Positions 11,672 to 21,989 of a stretch of DNA of 64,000 nucleotides are shown here, one piece after another. A model generated the notes under the pieces. It saw only the letters and a program-made list of their open reading frames with translations, was not told the origin of the DNA and did no database searches. The stretch comes from Rusavskia elegans (Eukaryota; Ascomycota; Lecanoromycetes; Teloschistales; Teloschistaceae). The stretch lies in assembly GCA_011316305.1 (NCBI GenBank), contig SAUG01000002.1:496001-560000 (forward strand), read 5' to 3'. The position numbers and the translations under genes were made by a program. Positions within the stretch are counted from its first letter, which is position 1. Every line of letters begins with the position of its first letter.

Positions 11672-13063
11672 ATGCGTTCATTAATGCTCATACTCGTATG
11701 CGTCCTCTCCGTGTCGGCTCGCTGTGTCAAGAGACAGGGTGCAAGCACCAGATTTCCCGTGGTTCAGAAGGCGGCTGCCAACAAGGTATCCTCTCAGGCT
11801 GGTCCTGGGAGGAAACTTTTGGAAGATTCTTCCGCCGGTTCTGGAGATCTTCCACCTCTGACCAATACGACGACGATCCCATTGAAATCCGCCAATCAAG
11901 GCGGCCAATCCACCGACCAGCAAGGCGGTGAATCCAACAAAGAGCAAAGTGGTCAATCCAATGATCAACAAGCATCAACCAGCGCACCGTCTTCTGGATC
12001 AGGCGATGCTTCAAACACAGATAAGACCTCTACATCCAGTGGTGACGATTCCGGCAACGGTTCATCAAGCTCAGCGGGCACAGCTACCACCAGCAATGAC
12101 GACTCGAATAAGGATACATCAAATACAGAGGATACAGTTCCCTCCAGCACACCATCTTCTGGACCAGGCGATACATCTTCCAGCAGCAGTAATGATTCTG
12201 GCAAAGACACATCAGGCGCAGGGGATACATCTACCAGTAGCGGTGGGGGAGGGTCCGGCAACGATACATCAAGTACAGAAACTTCATCTAGCACCAGCAG
12301 TGGAGGAGGGTCTGGCAGTTGTGGGACGATGAAAAGTGTCTGCTTCAATGGCGGCATGAACCCCTCAATGTTCGACGAGATGAAATCAGCTTCCCATTGG
12401 ATCACGTTCGGTCTCGACATCCCTGGCGGTTCTCCCTCGCCACGCGCAAAACAAGCTCACATTCCCATGATGGCTTTCGAGAGACACGTGAGCGATACCG
12501 TCAAACTCGTCAACGGACCCGATGCTCCAGAATGGGTGCTCACCTTCAACGAACCTGATTACTCGTACATGGGCTGGACACCCACGATGGATGGCAAGAA
12601 AGCAGCAGAAGCCATCGCACCTCTCCTTGCGCAACCCGGCAGCAAGACCAAGTTCGTTGCTCCCGTGACCGCCGATCCGAACGATCCTTTCCTCGAGGAG
12701 TTTTTCGCGGCGTGCAATTGCAAGGATTTCTTCTCTGCGTACAACATCCACTCGTACAATCCTAATTCTGCAGAGGTCATCAAGACCATGGACGCGTATC
12801 ATAGCAAATGGAACGACAAGCCGTTGTGGATTACCGAGATTGCGCCAGGAGGCGGATGTGGAAAGAGCCCGGACACAGTTGGTCAGTTCATGAAAGACAT
12901 ATTCAAGTTTGCCAAGAATTCCGGTTACGTGGACAAGGTGTTCTGGAACACGGGGAACCAAATCGACCCCAAGGATACGAACGTGTGCGATTCATGGCTG
13001 GTGGATGCATCGGGCAAAGCGGGCCCTCTGATGGAGAAATTCGAGGCAATTGATTGCTCCTGA
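11672..13063 (+). CDS. Secreted GH128-like glycoside hydrolase (Asl1-like beta-1,3-glucanase)
   Basis: Single exon, 463 aa. An N-terminal secretion signal (MRSLMLILVCVLSVSARC) is followed by a possible Lys-Arg processing site. Residues ~55-215 form a Ser/Thr/Gly/Asp-rich linker built of imperfect repeats, probably heavily O-glycosylated. The C-terminal ~245 residues are the catalytic core: WITFGLDIPGG, WVLTFNEPD (acid/base Glu ~294), YNIHSYNP, LWITEIAPGG (nucleophile Glu ~388) and VFWNTGNQ. These two Glu motifs on a TIM-barrel scaffold are the signature of GH128 (glycosyl hydrolase catalytic core) enzymes that cut beta-1,3-glucan. Fungal members act at the cell wall. Several Cys in the core (CNCKD, GGCGKS, NVCDSW) can form disulfides. 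The linker could tether the enzyme within the wall. No GPI signal is seen at the C-terminus. Confidence 0.85.
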   Translation: MRSLMLILVCVLSVSARCVKRQGASTRFPVVQKAAANKVSSQAGPGRKLLEDSSAGSGDLPPLTNTTTIPLKSANQGGQSTDQQGGESNKEQSGQSNDQQASTSAPSSGSGDASNTDKTSTSSGDDSGNGSSSSAGTATTSNDDSNKDTSNTEDTVPSSTPSSGPGDTSSSSSNDSGKDTSGAGDTSTSSGGGGSGNDTSSTETSSSTSSGGGSGSCGTMKSVCFNGGMNPSMFDEMKSASHWITFGLDIPGGSPSPRAKQAHIPMMAFERHVSDTVKLVNGPDAPEWVLTFNEPDYSYMGWTPTMDGKKAAEAIAPLLAQPGSKTKFVAPVTADPNDPFLEEFFAACNCKDFFSAYNIHSYNPNSAEVIKTMDAYHSKWNDKPLWITEIAPGGGCGKSPDTVGQFMKDIFKFAKNSGYVDKVFWNTGNQIDPKDTNVCDSWLVDASGKAGPLMEKFEAIDCS

Positions 13064-13649
13064 GGACTGGTGGGACGTTTTGATGGTTTTACTTTCTTTT
13101 GGTCTGAATAACAGACGATAATGTGCAACGTATATACCCTAGTGGTCCAATTCAATTCTTTCAACATGATCTCATAGTACATGGTCATGGCAGTCATCTT
13201 GGTAGCTCACCTCCATCGCTCGACCACAAATAACATCTGGGAACCCCAGTCTCGACTCGGAAACAGGAAATGCAAGAATCGCGTCGCGAGGTTTGGGGGT
13301 TTTGAATCCATGTTTCAGCTCGGAAGCCACCCGATAGAGTATGCGCGCCTCCATCCCAGTTTCATGAGTTCTGACGGCGGCTTGCCACGGTGACCATACC
13401 TTACTTGACTCCCTGGGAAAAACACCAATCAAGGCGTCGACCATGCCCAGCTTGAAACTGGATAAAGGGGTAGAAGCGTGGGGTGTTTCGAGGCCCGCGT
13501 GGATAGATCGCACACGTGGCTTGCGAGCAGCTTGACAGCGTTGTCATTGCGGGATCTTTGTATCCGTACACCATCTTTTAGATGTCCGTTCATGTTGGTA
13601 AGCTTTGAACAGGAGGTCTTTAACGGAGCGGATTCAGGGGTATTTTGTT
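13064..13649. other. Intergenic, possible coding fragment
   Basis: A minus-strand frame of 113 codons (13172-13513) has a normal-looking composition (VWSPWQAAVRTHETGMEARI). It has no recognised domain, splice partner or upstream start context. It may be a gene remnant next to the MITE. Confidence 0.35.
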
Positions 13650-13886
13650 TACTCCAATTTGGCCACCTTTGCAACACGGACTTAACGGATTTAGCTAATC
13701 GCCTCTATATTTACGTTCTTAGAAGGTATTTTCGCTAAAATTTGGATATAATATTACCTCTAGCTATATTACTAGCCTAACTAAACGTTTTATCCTCTTT
13801 TAGGGTTCTTCTGTAAATAATAACGGAAATTTTTGTTAAACTAGGGGCCGTTATTAGCGTGTTGCAAAGGTGGCCAAATTGGAGTA
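13650..13886. mobile_element. MITE with 27-bp terminal inverted repeats and TA target-site duplication
   Basis: The sequence beginning CTCCAATTTGGCCACC at 13652-13678 is repeated in perfect inverted orientation at 13858-13884. Both ends are flanked by TA (13650-13651 and 13885-13886), so the element is 233 bp plus a TA duplication. TA duplications and short inverted repeats are the hallmark of Tc1/mariner/pogo elements. The interior is AT-rich, has no coding capacity and therefore looks non-autonomous. The perfect inverted repeats suggest fairly recent insertion. Confidence 0.85.
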
Positions 13887-13924
13887 GGGCTGAAGTGTTG
13901 CTGACGGGCCGAAGTGTTGCCGAC
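13887..13924. repeat. Two tandem 19-bp repeats
   Basis: GGGCTGAAGTGTTGCTGAC is followed directly by GGGCCGAAGTGTTGCCGAC, which differs at two C/T positions. The pair begins immediately after the TA that bounds the MITE, and a third degenerate start (GGACCGAGG) follows. Confidence 0.8.
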
Positions 13925-14140
13925 GGACCGAGGTACGACGTCTCGTAGCGTATCGCGGAGTAATCTGTCTTACTCCTCACTCAAAATCTCACCTACATGA
14001 CTGTTACTTCAATGTGCCCTCGGAATAGAGGAGACCTGGGCCGAGCTATATGATCTAGGACCGAATATAATCAGAGCAATCGTGGGTGTACATCTATAGA
14101 TAATTTATTCCCTAATCACTCTTTGCTTAACTTATCCGCC

Positions 14141-15256
14141 ATGGCTTCTCTACTTTACTCCCTCATCCCCTATCACCCCTTCAAAGCTCTCTATGTACTC
14201 ATCGTCGCTCTCTCCATTTCCCTCCGTGCCCCCTTCTGGTTCCTCTACCTCGTCCCCCGCTCCCTCCGCCAACACCCCTCATGGACTCTCCGTCAATCCT
14301 TCATGGTCAAACTTATCTCAGTCGCCTCGCACCACGCCTCTCTCGTTAGCGATCATCCCCACTGGTCCCTCTCACCCGGCACCGAAAAAGAACGCTACGA
14401 GCGCATCCGCCCCAGCCAAAAGGACATCTACCACGGTGTCCTGAAAGACCGAGAGATCCAGCCCGTCGAGGTCGGAGGAACATGGTACCCCACCGTCTAC
14501 GGCCCCAGCGACGCAAAACGCAAAGCAGTCATCCTACACCTCCACGGCGGCGCCTTCGTCGTTGGTGACGGCCGCAAAAGCGATCTCGGCCACGGCGCCG
14601 CCCTCCTAACCTCCCACACCGATTGCTGGGTCTTCGGCCTCCAATACCGCATCTCATCCAACCCCGGCTGCCGTTTTCCAGCCGCGCTACAAGATGCAGT
14701 AACAGGCTACCAATCGCTGCTGGGCCGCGGGATCCCCGCGTCTTCAATCATCCTGTCCGGCGACTCCGCTGGCGCCAATCTAGTCATTGCGCTGCTACGC
14801 TACATCACCGAATACGCAGATGTCCTCCCAAAACCCAAAGCTGCGTTGCTCTGGTGCGCTTGGGTTAATCCTGCCGTTTCTCTGAAGCCGAATCCTTGCA
14901 CCGGCAATCGCAATTACAAGACCGATTTCTTGCAAGATGCCTTTGCGGAATGGGGTGTGCGAGCTTATGCCCCCGCGCCCGTGGATGCCACGGGCCCGTA
15001 TATTTCTCCGGTAGACCATCCTTTCAGATGTGAGGGTGTGCCTATGTGGGTGCAATTCGGGGAGCTGGAGATCTTGGCGGATGCTATTGTCAAGTTTGCG
15101 GAGGGCATGAGAGGGATCGAGGGGAATGAGGTGGAGGTGCATGAGGATAAGGGGGCACCGCATGATATTTTCCTTATTGGGAGTATGTTGGGGTTCAAGG
15201 ATGCGACTGAGAATATGGCGAGGGCTATGGGAAAGTGGTTGAGAGAGAAGATATGA
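14141..15256 (+). CDS. Alpha/beta hydrolase of the hormone-sensitive-lipase type
   Basis: Single exon, 371 aa. The start at 14141 has a strong context (tccgccATGG). An N-terminal hydrophobic segment (ALYVLIVALSISLRAPFWFL) is a likely signal anchor to the ER or lipid droplet. The catalytic signature is clear: HLHGGAF near residue 133 (oxyanion hole), GDSAG near 207 (nucleophile Ser) and a late HD pair (GAPHDIF, ~343) for the acid/base. These features define the HSL/esterase-4 family (alpha/beta hydrolase fold 3), which hydrolyses acyl esters. The substrate cannot be told from sequence. Fungal relatives are annotated as esterases, lipases or lactone hydrolases. It converges on the F-box gene downstream. 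Codon usage is strongly C-ending in the first half, typical of a well-expressed gene. Confidence 0.85.
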   Translation: MASLLYSLIPYHPFKALYVLIVALSISLRAPFWFLYLVPRSLRQHPSWTLRQSFMVKLISVASHHASLVSDHPHWSLSPGTEKERYERIRPSQKDIYHGVLKDREIQPVEVGGTWYPTVYGPSDAKRKAVILHLHGGAFVVGDGRKSDLGHGAALLTSHTDCWVFGLQYRISSNPGCRFPAALQDAVTGYQSLLGRGIPASSIILSGDSAGANLVIALLRYITEYADVLPKPKAALLWCAWVNPAVSLKPNPCTGNRNYKTDFLQDAFAEWGVRAYAPAPVDATGPYISPVDHPFRCEGVPMWVQFGELEILADAIVKFAEGMRGIEGNEVEVHEDKGAPHDIFLIGSMLGFKDATENMARAMGKWLREKI

Positions 15257-15642
15257 GATAAGACTGTGGGCGATAGTGGTTGGGCATGTGTATATATGGT
15301 GGAGAGATGAAGAACCATAAATTAAGGGGAGTGTGCTGTCGATGAAGTATATCAGAGGCGTTGAGCGACGCTCCGACTGAGCAATCTATCGGAATAAATG
15401 ACATAACGAAGCAGTGACGAGATGCGATCGAGCTTGAGGTATCTGCACATACATGGAATACGGGGAAAGCCACGCTTTCACAGTCATCTTAAGGTTTGTT
15501 CATTCTATCCGATATTGGCCCTCAAGAAATCTCTTCTATACACGAGCTATCCATCCCATCTTCTCCTTTCCCAGCATCTCCACTCCAAACACCTCGTTCC
15601 ATGAATTTCTTTCTACCCTATCATATATATATCCCATCCCCC
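15257..15642. other. Convergent intergenic spacer
   Basis: Holds the 3' ends of the hydrolase and F-box genes. It is C/T-rich toward the F-box stop. No gene seen. Confidence 0.5.
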
Positions 15643-16500
15643 CTATCCATCCCTCCCCCTCAACACAACCTTCCCCAAAAAAAGACTCCTCAAATCCAAC
15701 TCCCCATGCCTCATCACCTTCCCCTCCACCAACATCCCTCCCCCTTTCCCCTCAACCCCAACCCAAACCCCATAATACGCATCCTCAAACCTCCTCCTCT
15801 CCCCCACACTCAACCCCATTCTCGCCATCTCAGCCCGAAACCCTTTCCCGACCGGATGTAGCGTCTCCTTCGACCGCCCTTCTCGCCGTAGCATCCCGGC
15901 CCAGATATTCCCGTCCGCGGCCTCGTCTCTTAATTGGGATATCAATTTCTCCCCAGCTTGACGCAGGAAGGCGTTGTTACGAATTACACGCTCCGCTATC
16001 TCCTTGTTAGCTTGCTCTCGCCGCTCTCCTTCGTCACGGTCGCGCGGTGTTTGCTCCCAGTTTAGTACTCGCGCATCGGCGGTCTGCTGTTGCGAGAGCG
16101 CAAGCACGCATCCCTTGTCCGGGTGGCTTTTCGCCGTCGCCCGGTTGGCGCAGATGGAGAGGGCGTTGTGGTGCCAGAATGCGTGGAGCTGTTTGCAGGT
16201 TTGGATGACGAGGCAGAGGGTGTGGATGCTGTCGAGGTGTTCGAAGATGAGGAGGTGGATTTCGGTTGGGAGGGTGAGGAACGGTTGCATGGGTTGGGAT
16301 TGGAGATTTTCTGGCCTTGATGGTTCGGTGTTGGGAGTTATTGTCGTACTGCTGGGATTGATGATGAGTTGCTTGATTGGGAGTGCTTCGATGCGATTGG
16401 GTGTGTCGGAGGTTGCCAGGGTTGGGTTACTTGAGGTCGGTGTGGGCCACGGGGGTGGACGAGGCATTGAGTGATCCATTGAGCCGGAGCATGCGGCCAT
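15643..16500 (-). CDS. F-box protein
   Basis: Single exon, 285 aa. After a Pro/Ser/Thr-rich N-terminus (~75 residues) comes an F-box: LTLPTEIHLLIFEHLDSIHT, then LCLVIQTCKQLHAFWHHNAL. F-box proteins link substrates to Skp1-Cul1 ubiquitin ligases. The remaining ~170 residues are charged and helical-looking, with NNAFLRQAGEKLISQLRDEAADGN and a basic MLRREGRSKETLHPVGKGFRAEM. No WD40, LRR or kelch repeats are seen, so this is one of the many short fungal F-box proteins whose substrate is unknown. The start codon gives MAACSGSMDHSM. A second Met eight codons in could also be used. Confidence 0.75.
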   Translation of the reverse strand: MAACSGSMDHSMPRPPPWPTPTSSNPTLATSDTPNRIEALPIKQLIINPSSTTITPNTEPSRPENLQSQPMQPFLTLPTEIHLLIFEHLDSIHTLCLVIQTCKQLHAFWHHNALSICANRATAKSHPDKGCVLALSQQQTADARVLNWEQTPRDRDEGERREQANKEIAERVIRNNAFLRQAGEKLISQLRDEAADGNIWAGMLRREGRSKETLHPVGKGFRAEMARMGLSVGERRRFEDAYYGVWVGVEGKGGGMLVEGKVMRHGELDLRSLFLGKVVLRGRDG

Positions 16501-17363
16501 GATGAAAAATGGCTGTACGTGCGGTTATGTACACTTTTTTGACTTGATATTGTGTGGTTGCCTAGTGTTACGCGTGGCCTGGTTGAAGATTCGTCAACCA
16601 GGATCATTAAGCTGTGACTCGAAAAGAAATTGCGATGAGAGAGATCGTGCGCAAAGCGTTAATTCAATAGGTTTAATACTCGATTGGTGAAAGGTGCGCA
16701 GCTTGGGACGGCCAAGTTCCCATGCAATAACGACCCAGTTCGAGAATTATGATTGACGGCAGGTATCCGTTAGGACGGCGAGGTACGGAATTTTACCTTT
16801 AGTAAGAACAAGAAGAGGGACAAAAAAGAATACTAGAAACACAACAAGCCTTGCACAGCCTGTAGGAGAAATTGGATCCGGTGGTCGCTGAATCCATGGC
16901 TTCATTGCGTCGAAAAACCGGCGTCAAGAACAAGTCGAAAGGAATGAGGGCCGATGGTGGAACACAACTCAAGACATAAAGGAGAAGAAGAAGAAGAAGA
17001 AGAACAGATAAAGCGCTGAGATAGAGAAAGATGAGATGTCCGCAGGTCGTTCCAAGGCTGAGAAAAGGTTTTCGAAATCTGCTTTTCCTCAGCAATCTAA
17101 GTGCCGTTGCCAACACGCTACAAATTCCTGTTCCCAAATGCTGAAATTCCCCTCTGGTGACGCCCCGCTATGCCATGGTATCCTGAGTAAAGAACAATGA
17201 CGCAAATGGATATCAAGCCTCGTCAGAAAACCGCCATGCTTGCTTCGAATATTGAAGAACTATGCCTTGGTCATGGTCGTCCGGACAAATAGAGAAGCCA
17301 TAGAGAAAGAGAAGTCGTGATACTTGTCGGACTGGGGGGGATTCCGAGAAACGAGGAGCCCGG
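16501..17363. other. Intergenic, with a (GAA)7 microsatellite
   Basis: No gene supported. A (GAA)7 tract lies at about 16983-17004. The region includes the F-box promoter on one side and the 3' end of the FHA gene on the other. Confidence 0.5.
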
Positions 17364-19017
17364 CTATTTTGGCTTCCTCCAGTAGTATTGCTTCGTGGGA
17401 GCAACCATGTCAGCGAGAAGTTCGTAGGATGCCGAACATTGACACGGAAGAATGACTTACCTTATGCTGCTTGCGACAAGCCCGCAAGCCAGGCTTCCGC
17501 AGGCCTTCCACCACGGCATTACGTCGGGTAACATCAGTATCCAAGTCGGGGATGTAATAGAATTCGCTCTCTAATGGCTTGCCCGCGGCATCCTTACCCT
17601 CTCGAGTAACCTCTCCAACACAGTCGGCCAATTGCAGCATCTGTTTCAGTTCCCCAGCTGTAAGCCCCGTGTTTTCTTTAGAACCAGATTTGATGTTTGC
17701 CTTGAAGTGAGCTGGCAGGTGGTTCATAATTGTAGACAGGGGCGTCGATGCGAGTCGGGAATAAGCTAACTGATTCATGACATGGTTCATGACAGGTGCT
17801 GTGTCTTCAGCTTTGCCGCCTGAAAGACAGGCACGTCGAGGTCGCTGTGGAGAAATACTCGATGCTTTCAAGGGACTGAGGACAGGCCGACGCCGTTCGG
17901 GGGACTCTTTGGCAGTGATGGCCGCCATGCGTGAATCGAGATTGGCGCCAAAAGGACCGAAAGAGTGTACGATAGGATCGTTTTCTTCGTCGTTGTCGGA
18001 AAAATCTTGAGGTTCGCTGAGAGCACTGGATTGAGAATCGCTCAACAAGCTACCTAAGGGTTGAGAAGTAATTTCGGTAGACTGTGTCGCTTCGGCTTGG
18101 GTAGCAGGAGCAACATCCGGGTCCTGACGAGCATCTTCGTCTTCGTAGACTTCAATCTTGCCTGTACCAGCAAGCTCAGGAGCAAGCATTAGCGAGGGAT
18201 TCGAGGGAACGGCTTGCACGGCTCTCGACGGCGAGACGGGTGAATGTAAGCGGACACGGTGCCGCAAAGGACTCTGGAGCGGAGATTGTTGCTGTACCGC
18301 TTGTCTGTGTGATGGAGAAAGATCTTCCCATGCTGACTCCGAGTCGGTTGGGGTTGCAAGTTTCCCCGTGTCTCTGGGCCACTGTAAGATAACGCGGGCA
18401 TCCTGCACATCAACCATGATATCCGCATCGTCCGTCTCAGACGTGAAAGTGTCGCCCTTTCCGAGTTCGAAGGTCTTGTGTTCGCAGTGTATTCTGACAC
18501 CGTTCCATCCCATGCATTCAACATGTATTGTCCGAGGTTCGGGGGGATGGGCGGGGATGTATACGGCGCGAACATGGACTCGAGAGACCAGTTTGTTGGT
18601 CGATAGCTGGTAGTGAGAGGAGTTGCTGGATCTGCCCATCAAGATAGTCTGGCCCTGCTCATCGAGCTCAATCGTCGGAACCGTGGAGAGTGGGGCTCGT
18701 TCCGAGAAGGTTGAAAGTGTTCTCGAAACAGCAGGGCGACGCGTTGAGGTGTGTACAGGTGGAGACGAGGAGGGGATCGCAGTGGATGAAGTTAGGAGTT
18801 CGGGGGTTGGATACTTCTGTTGCCGGCTTTCCCATTTGGAGGGAGAATCGTGTGCAATGCGCTTGGCTGGTCGAGGTAGAGTAGGTGAAGAGAAGGGCTC
18901 AAAAGCGGGCAGCAACGAGGGTGCGGGGCGCTTGACTCCTGCTACCGGAGGCACAGATGCTCTATGACTTCTTGGAGAAGAATCAAGACTAGGCGTATCG
19001 AGCGCCATGCTGACCAC
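17364..19017 (-). CDS. FHA-domain protein, Tos4/Plm2-like
   Basis: Two exons, 19017-17461 and 17390-17364. The 70-nt intron has donor GTAAGT, a CTGAC branch and acceptor CACGAAG. It adds a last exon of only 27 nt encoding QYYWRKPK and the stop. Product 527 aa. Residues ~115-210 form a forkhead-associated domain (ILMGRSSNSSHYQLSTNKLV, then SRVHVRAVYI and the MGWNGVRI loop), a phosphothreonine-binding fold. The flanks are rich in SP/TP sites. A conserved C-terminal block (LTAGELKQMLQLADCVGE...FYYIPDLDTD...KPGLRACRKQHKQYYW) fits fungal Tos4/Plm2-type proteins, chromatin-associated regulators of the G1/S and DNA-damage response. The family assignment is from memory of this architecture. Two Met codons near the start (MVSM) are both possible. 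Confidence 0.8.
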
Positions 19018-19634
19018 TGTGTTGGTTGGGAGAGTATTAGAAGTGGTGGAGAAGAGGGAGAGGGAGAGGGAGCGGTAGAAGTAGTTCTAGATATCGGTGG
19101 CTATCAATGCATATTGCCCAGGGAATCCCAATCGTATTGTACCAAAGCGAAGACCCGTCTTCGACAATGGCCGGGAATCTGTTGTACTGCTGATCGAGAA
19201 GTACAGGACATTGAAGTAGGCCTTCGACACGGGTCACGACTAGACGTTCGCCAAATCCAGACGCGTCCCCCCACCAGAATCGCCTCTCTTTACCGCGATG
19301 GCTTTCATTCCTTTCGAACCACCAATGACAATAGCGTTGGCGCTTTGCATTGTGTCGATAGTCGCGGGACAATAGGAATTTTTACAGGTTGAAAGAAATT
19401 CATGATTGCATTGGTATCCATTCCACCAGGGGTATATAAGCACTCGACACCCGCCCCTGCGGCATGCACGCTGATGCAACGTCATTTCATACTCATGCAC
19501 TCGTACTATCAGTACTTGAGAACCCCACGCCTTGGTCCGTAGTTTCAACGTACAAGAATATTGGGAAAGTGATGTCGTTAATACGATGGCCTGAGGTGAA
19601 CGTGCTGCTGCGTCGACCCATGGCTGTCCCCAAC
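19018..19634. other. Promoter region of the FHA gene
   Basis: About 620 bp upstream of the FHA start and downstream of the coiled-coil gene. Contains a GA-rich tract (19044-19075). No gene seen. Confidence 0.5.
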
Positions 19635-20727
19635 TTAACATCCAACGGTATCTGCTTCTATTGAGGGCCCCGCTAAGTTGGAAGGGTTGCTGGGACTATT
19701 GGCAGTTGCAGAGCTTCCGTCATTGAGCTGCCGTTCTGTCGTTTGTCAGTAAAGACAAGGATGGAGAAATTCACGACACAAACCAAGGTCCCGGATCCGG
19801 ATCTTCAGCATTTGATTCTCACGTGTGAGCATTTGCGTCTCCGCTTGATAATAAGCAATGTCGTCTCTGCTGCTTTGACTGGCGCCCGATAGCATCCAGT
19901 CTTCTCCCGGCGCCTGCAGACCGGCTGAAGTTGACCGCTGAGCCGGCGATCCAGTGCGACTTGGTGTCCGAGATTGACGGGAAAGTTCATACGAACCACG
20001 GGGCGCTGGCGATCGGGGTCGTGGATTGCTTATCGATATAGGTGCGCTGGCGGGCACAGTGGGGAAGGTGAACGAGCGCTCGGATGTTGGAGTTGAATTG
20101 TCAATGGCAGCAGTGCTGGTTGCAGGTGTGTAATTAGCATTCTGTTGCATCTGCTGAAGCTGCTGTTGTTGCTGCCGGATCATTTCCAACAGCCGGTTCT
20201 ATATCCGTCACGTCAGCCTTCAATGCATTCGATTCTATGGCTGATCCAAGCCAACACGCCAACCGAACGCCCTGACTGGATATGGAATATATAATGAAAT
20301 GACTCACCACTTGAGCCTCCTGCTCCTGTTCCAATTCCTGGTGCAATTCGCCCAGGCTGGGCGAACGATGATGTGGAGGAGCAGTGGTCGGAGAGCCTAT
20401 GCTATGGGGACTCGAGGTTCGAAATTGCTGGCTACCCGAGCTGCCTCTCGTACGGTGATCGCTCGATTGAAGCTCGCCAGGCCCTGGTAACGATGGGTCG
20501 TTGAGGTTCAAGGCAACATTCGATAGCCCTCGCTCCCTTCTACCTGCTTGGGCCGGCTGCTGATTGCTCCGCGAGCTCACTGATGAGCGCCGAGAATCCT
20601 GCTGTTGTATCCCGGCGTTGATGGAGGCCGCTGCGGCAAGTGAGACTGAGGAAGATCTGGGTGAAGGTGGCTGTCTGCTATTCACTGGTGACCGCGAGGG
20701 TGGAAGGGAATTGAGATCAGGCGCCAT
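19635..20727 (-). CDS. Ser/Gln-rich coiled-coil protein
   Basis: Three exons: 20727-20308, 20198-19784 and 19735-19635, giving 311 aa. Intron 1 (20199-20307) is GTGAGT...GATATAG. Intron 2 (19736-19783, 48 nt) is GTTTGT...CGACAG with a TTACTGAC branch. The joined sequence keeps a single frame across LGELHQELEQEQEAQV-NRLLEMIRQQQQQLQQMQQ and MLKIRIRDL-ERQLND, so two helical, coiled-coil-like segments are each split by an intron. The rest is Ser/Pro/Arg-rich and likely disordered, with many SP sites. I do not recognise a named family. The second helix (YQAETQMLTRENQMLKIRIR) resembles the end of a leucine zipper without a basic region. It is divergently arranged with MIA40 across 276 bp. Confidence 0.75.
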
Positions 20728-21003
20728 GGTATCTCGTCTGCGCAAGTATTGGGGAGTATTTCGTTGATAGCAATAGTTTCGTGGTCACAGGACAGTGTAG
20801 GTGATGAAGAGTATGGTCATTGAAGGGTAGGTAATGTCCGGAATATCTACCTTACTCTTCAAGATGCACGAACAAGGTAATCTATTAGCTTGCGCGTGCG
20901 GCGGCTATCGCGCGCTGTTACGTCATCCACATGTGTCTGCCAGTAACCATCAAAGACTAATTCGCCGGTGGTTTGACTCTCTTTATTTTCTGTATACTAA
21001 AAC
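20728..21003. promoter_or_regulatory. Short divergent promoter region (coiled-coil gene / MIA40)
   Basis: Only 276 bp separate the two start codons on opposite strands, so both core promoters must lie here. No TATA box is evident. Confidence 0.5.
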
Positions 21004-21989
21004 ATGTCAAGGCACATCTCTCGATCATTACTCCGCCAATCAAGTATCCAATCTCATTTATACCGTGCTCCCCAAACAAGACGTTTCCTTTCCAACGCGT
21101 CACCTGCTCAAAGATCGAGATCATGGAAAAGCAGCGCGGTCAGATGGGGCCTGGCCGCGGGCGCCATCTATTACTACAACACCAGTCCCTACTTCGCCGA
21201 TGAGCCAATGCGTGCGTTTTCCAACACCCTCCGACAAGTAAAGACTTACGATACCTAGTACTAGAGCCCCTTACTCCTACATCCCCCACTGATGACACGT
21301 CTTTCCCCACCCTCGACTCTGTTGCCAAATCCCGAAACCGAACCGCCACTTCCGAATCCTCAGCACCCTCATCTAAGCCCCTTCCCCCTATAACCGACGA
21401 ACCGACCCCCTCCCCCCTCTCCGACCCCTCCGCCACCGAATCCGAAGCCGCATCAGAAGGCGCATTTAACGAGGAAACCGGGGAGATAAATTGGGATTGC
21501 CCTTGTCTTGGCGGCATGGCGCACGGCCCCTGCGGCGACCAGTTCCGGACGGCTTTCAGCTGTTTTGTATTTTCGAAGGAAGATCCAAAAGGCATGGACT
21601 GCATCGAGCACTTCAAGGGTATGCAGGATTGCTTCAGGGAATATCCCGAAATTTATGGTGGAGAATTAGAGGACGATGAGGTCGAAAAAGAGATACAGGG
21701 ACAAGAAGAGGAGAAAGAAGGGCTGGAGATGCCAGTGCATCAGAGTCAGACTGATGCAAATCTGGCGGCAAGCGCTGTGAATGCTACCACAGCAATACCG
21801 ACGGGCCAGTCGGCGGAGCAAGCTCTTCCACAGGCCAGGGAGCAGAGCGACCAATCCGAAGAAGCGAAGAGGAAACGAGCCAAAGAGGCGACGGCTCAAG
21901 TGCAGAAGGAACATCCGCCGCTAGACGAGTCGGATCAGCTGGTACCGAAAGCGGCACATGATGCTACGACTGCCAACGAGAGGAAATGA
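21004..21989 (+). CDS. mia40: Mia40, mitochondrial intermembrane-space import oxidoreductase
   Basis: Mia40 oxidises and traps small Cys-rich proteins entering the mitochondrial intermembrane space. The C-terminal domain shows the defining CPC redox motif (WDCPCLGG) and twin CX9C pairs ([11 protein letters not shown] and [11 protein letters not shown]). The N-terminus has a basic presequence ([14 protein letters not shown]), then a single hydrophobic segment ([17 protein letters not shown]) that anchors the precursor in the inner membrane, as in yeast. A change of frame between the two parts requires an intron. The best model starts with GTGCGT at 21212 and ends at the TAG at 21258 or 21264 (47 or 53 nt), which joins the frames correctly either way. 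The last ~110 residues are acidic and disordered, as in other fungal orthologues. Confidence 0.9.

Noticed and set aside
11965..12420. 151-codon minus-strand frame
   Set aside because: It is antisense to the Ser/Thr repeat linker of the GH128-like gene, a composition artefact.
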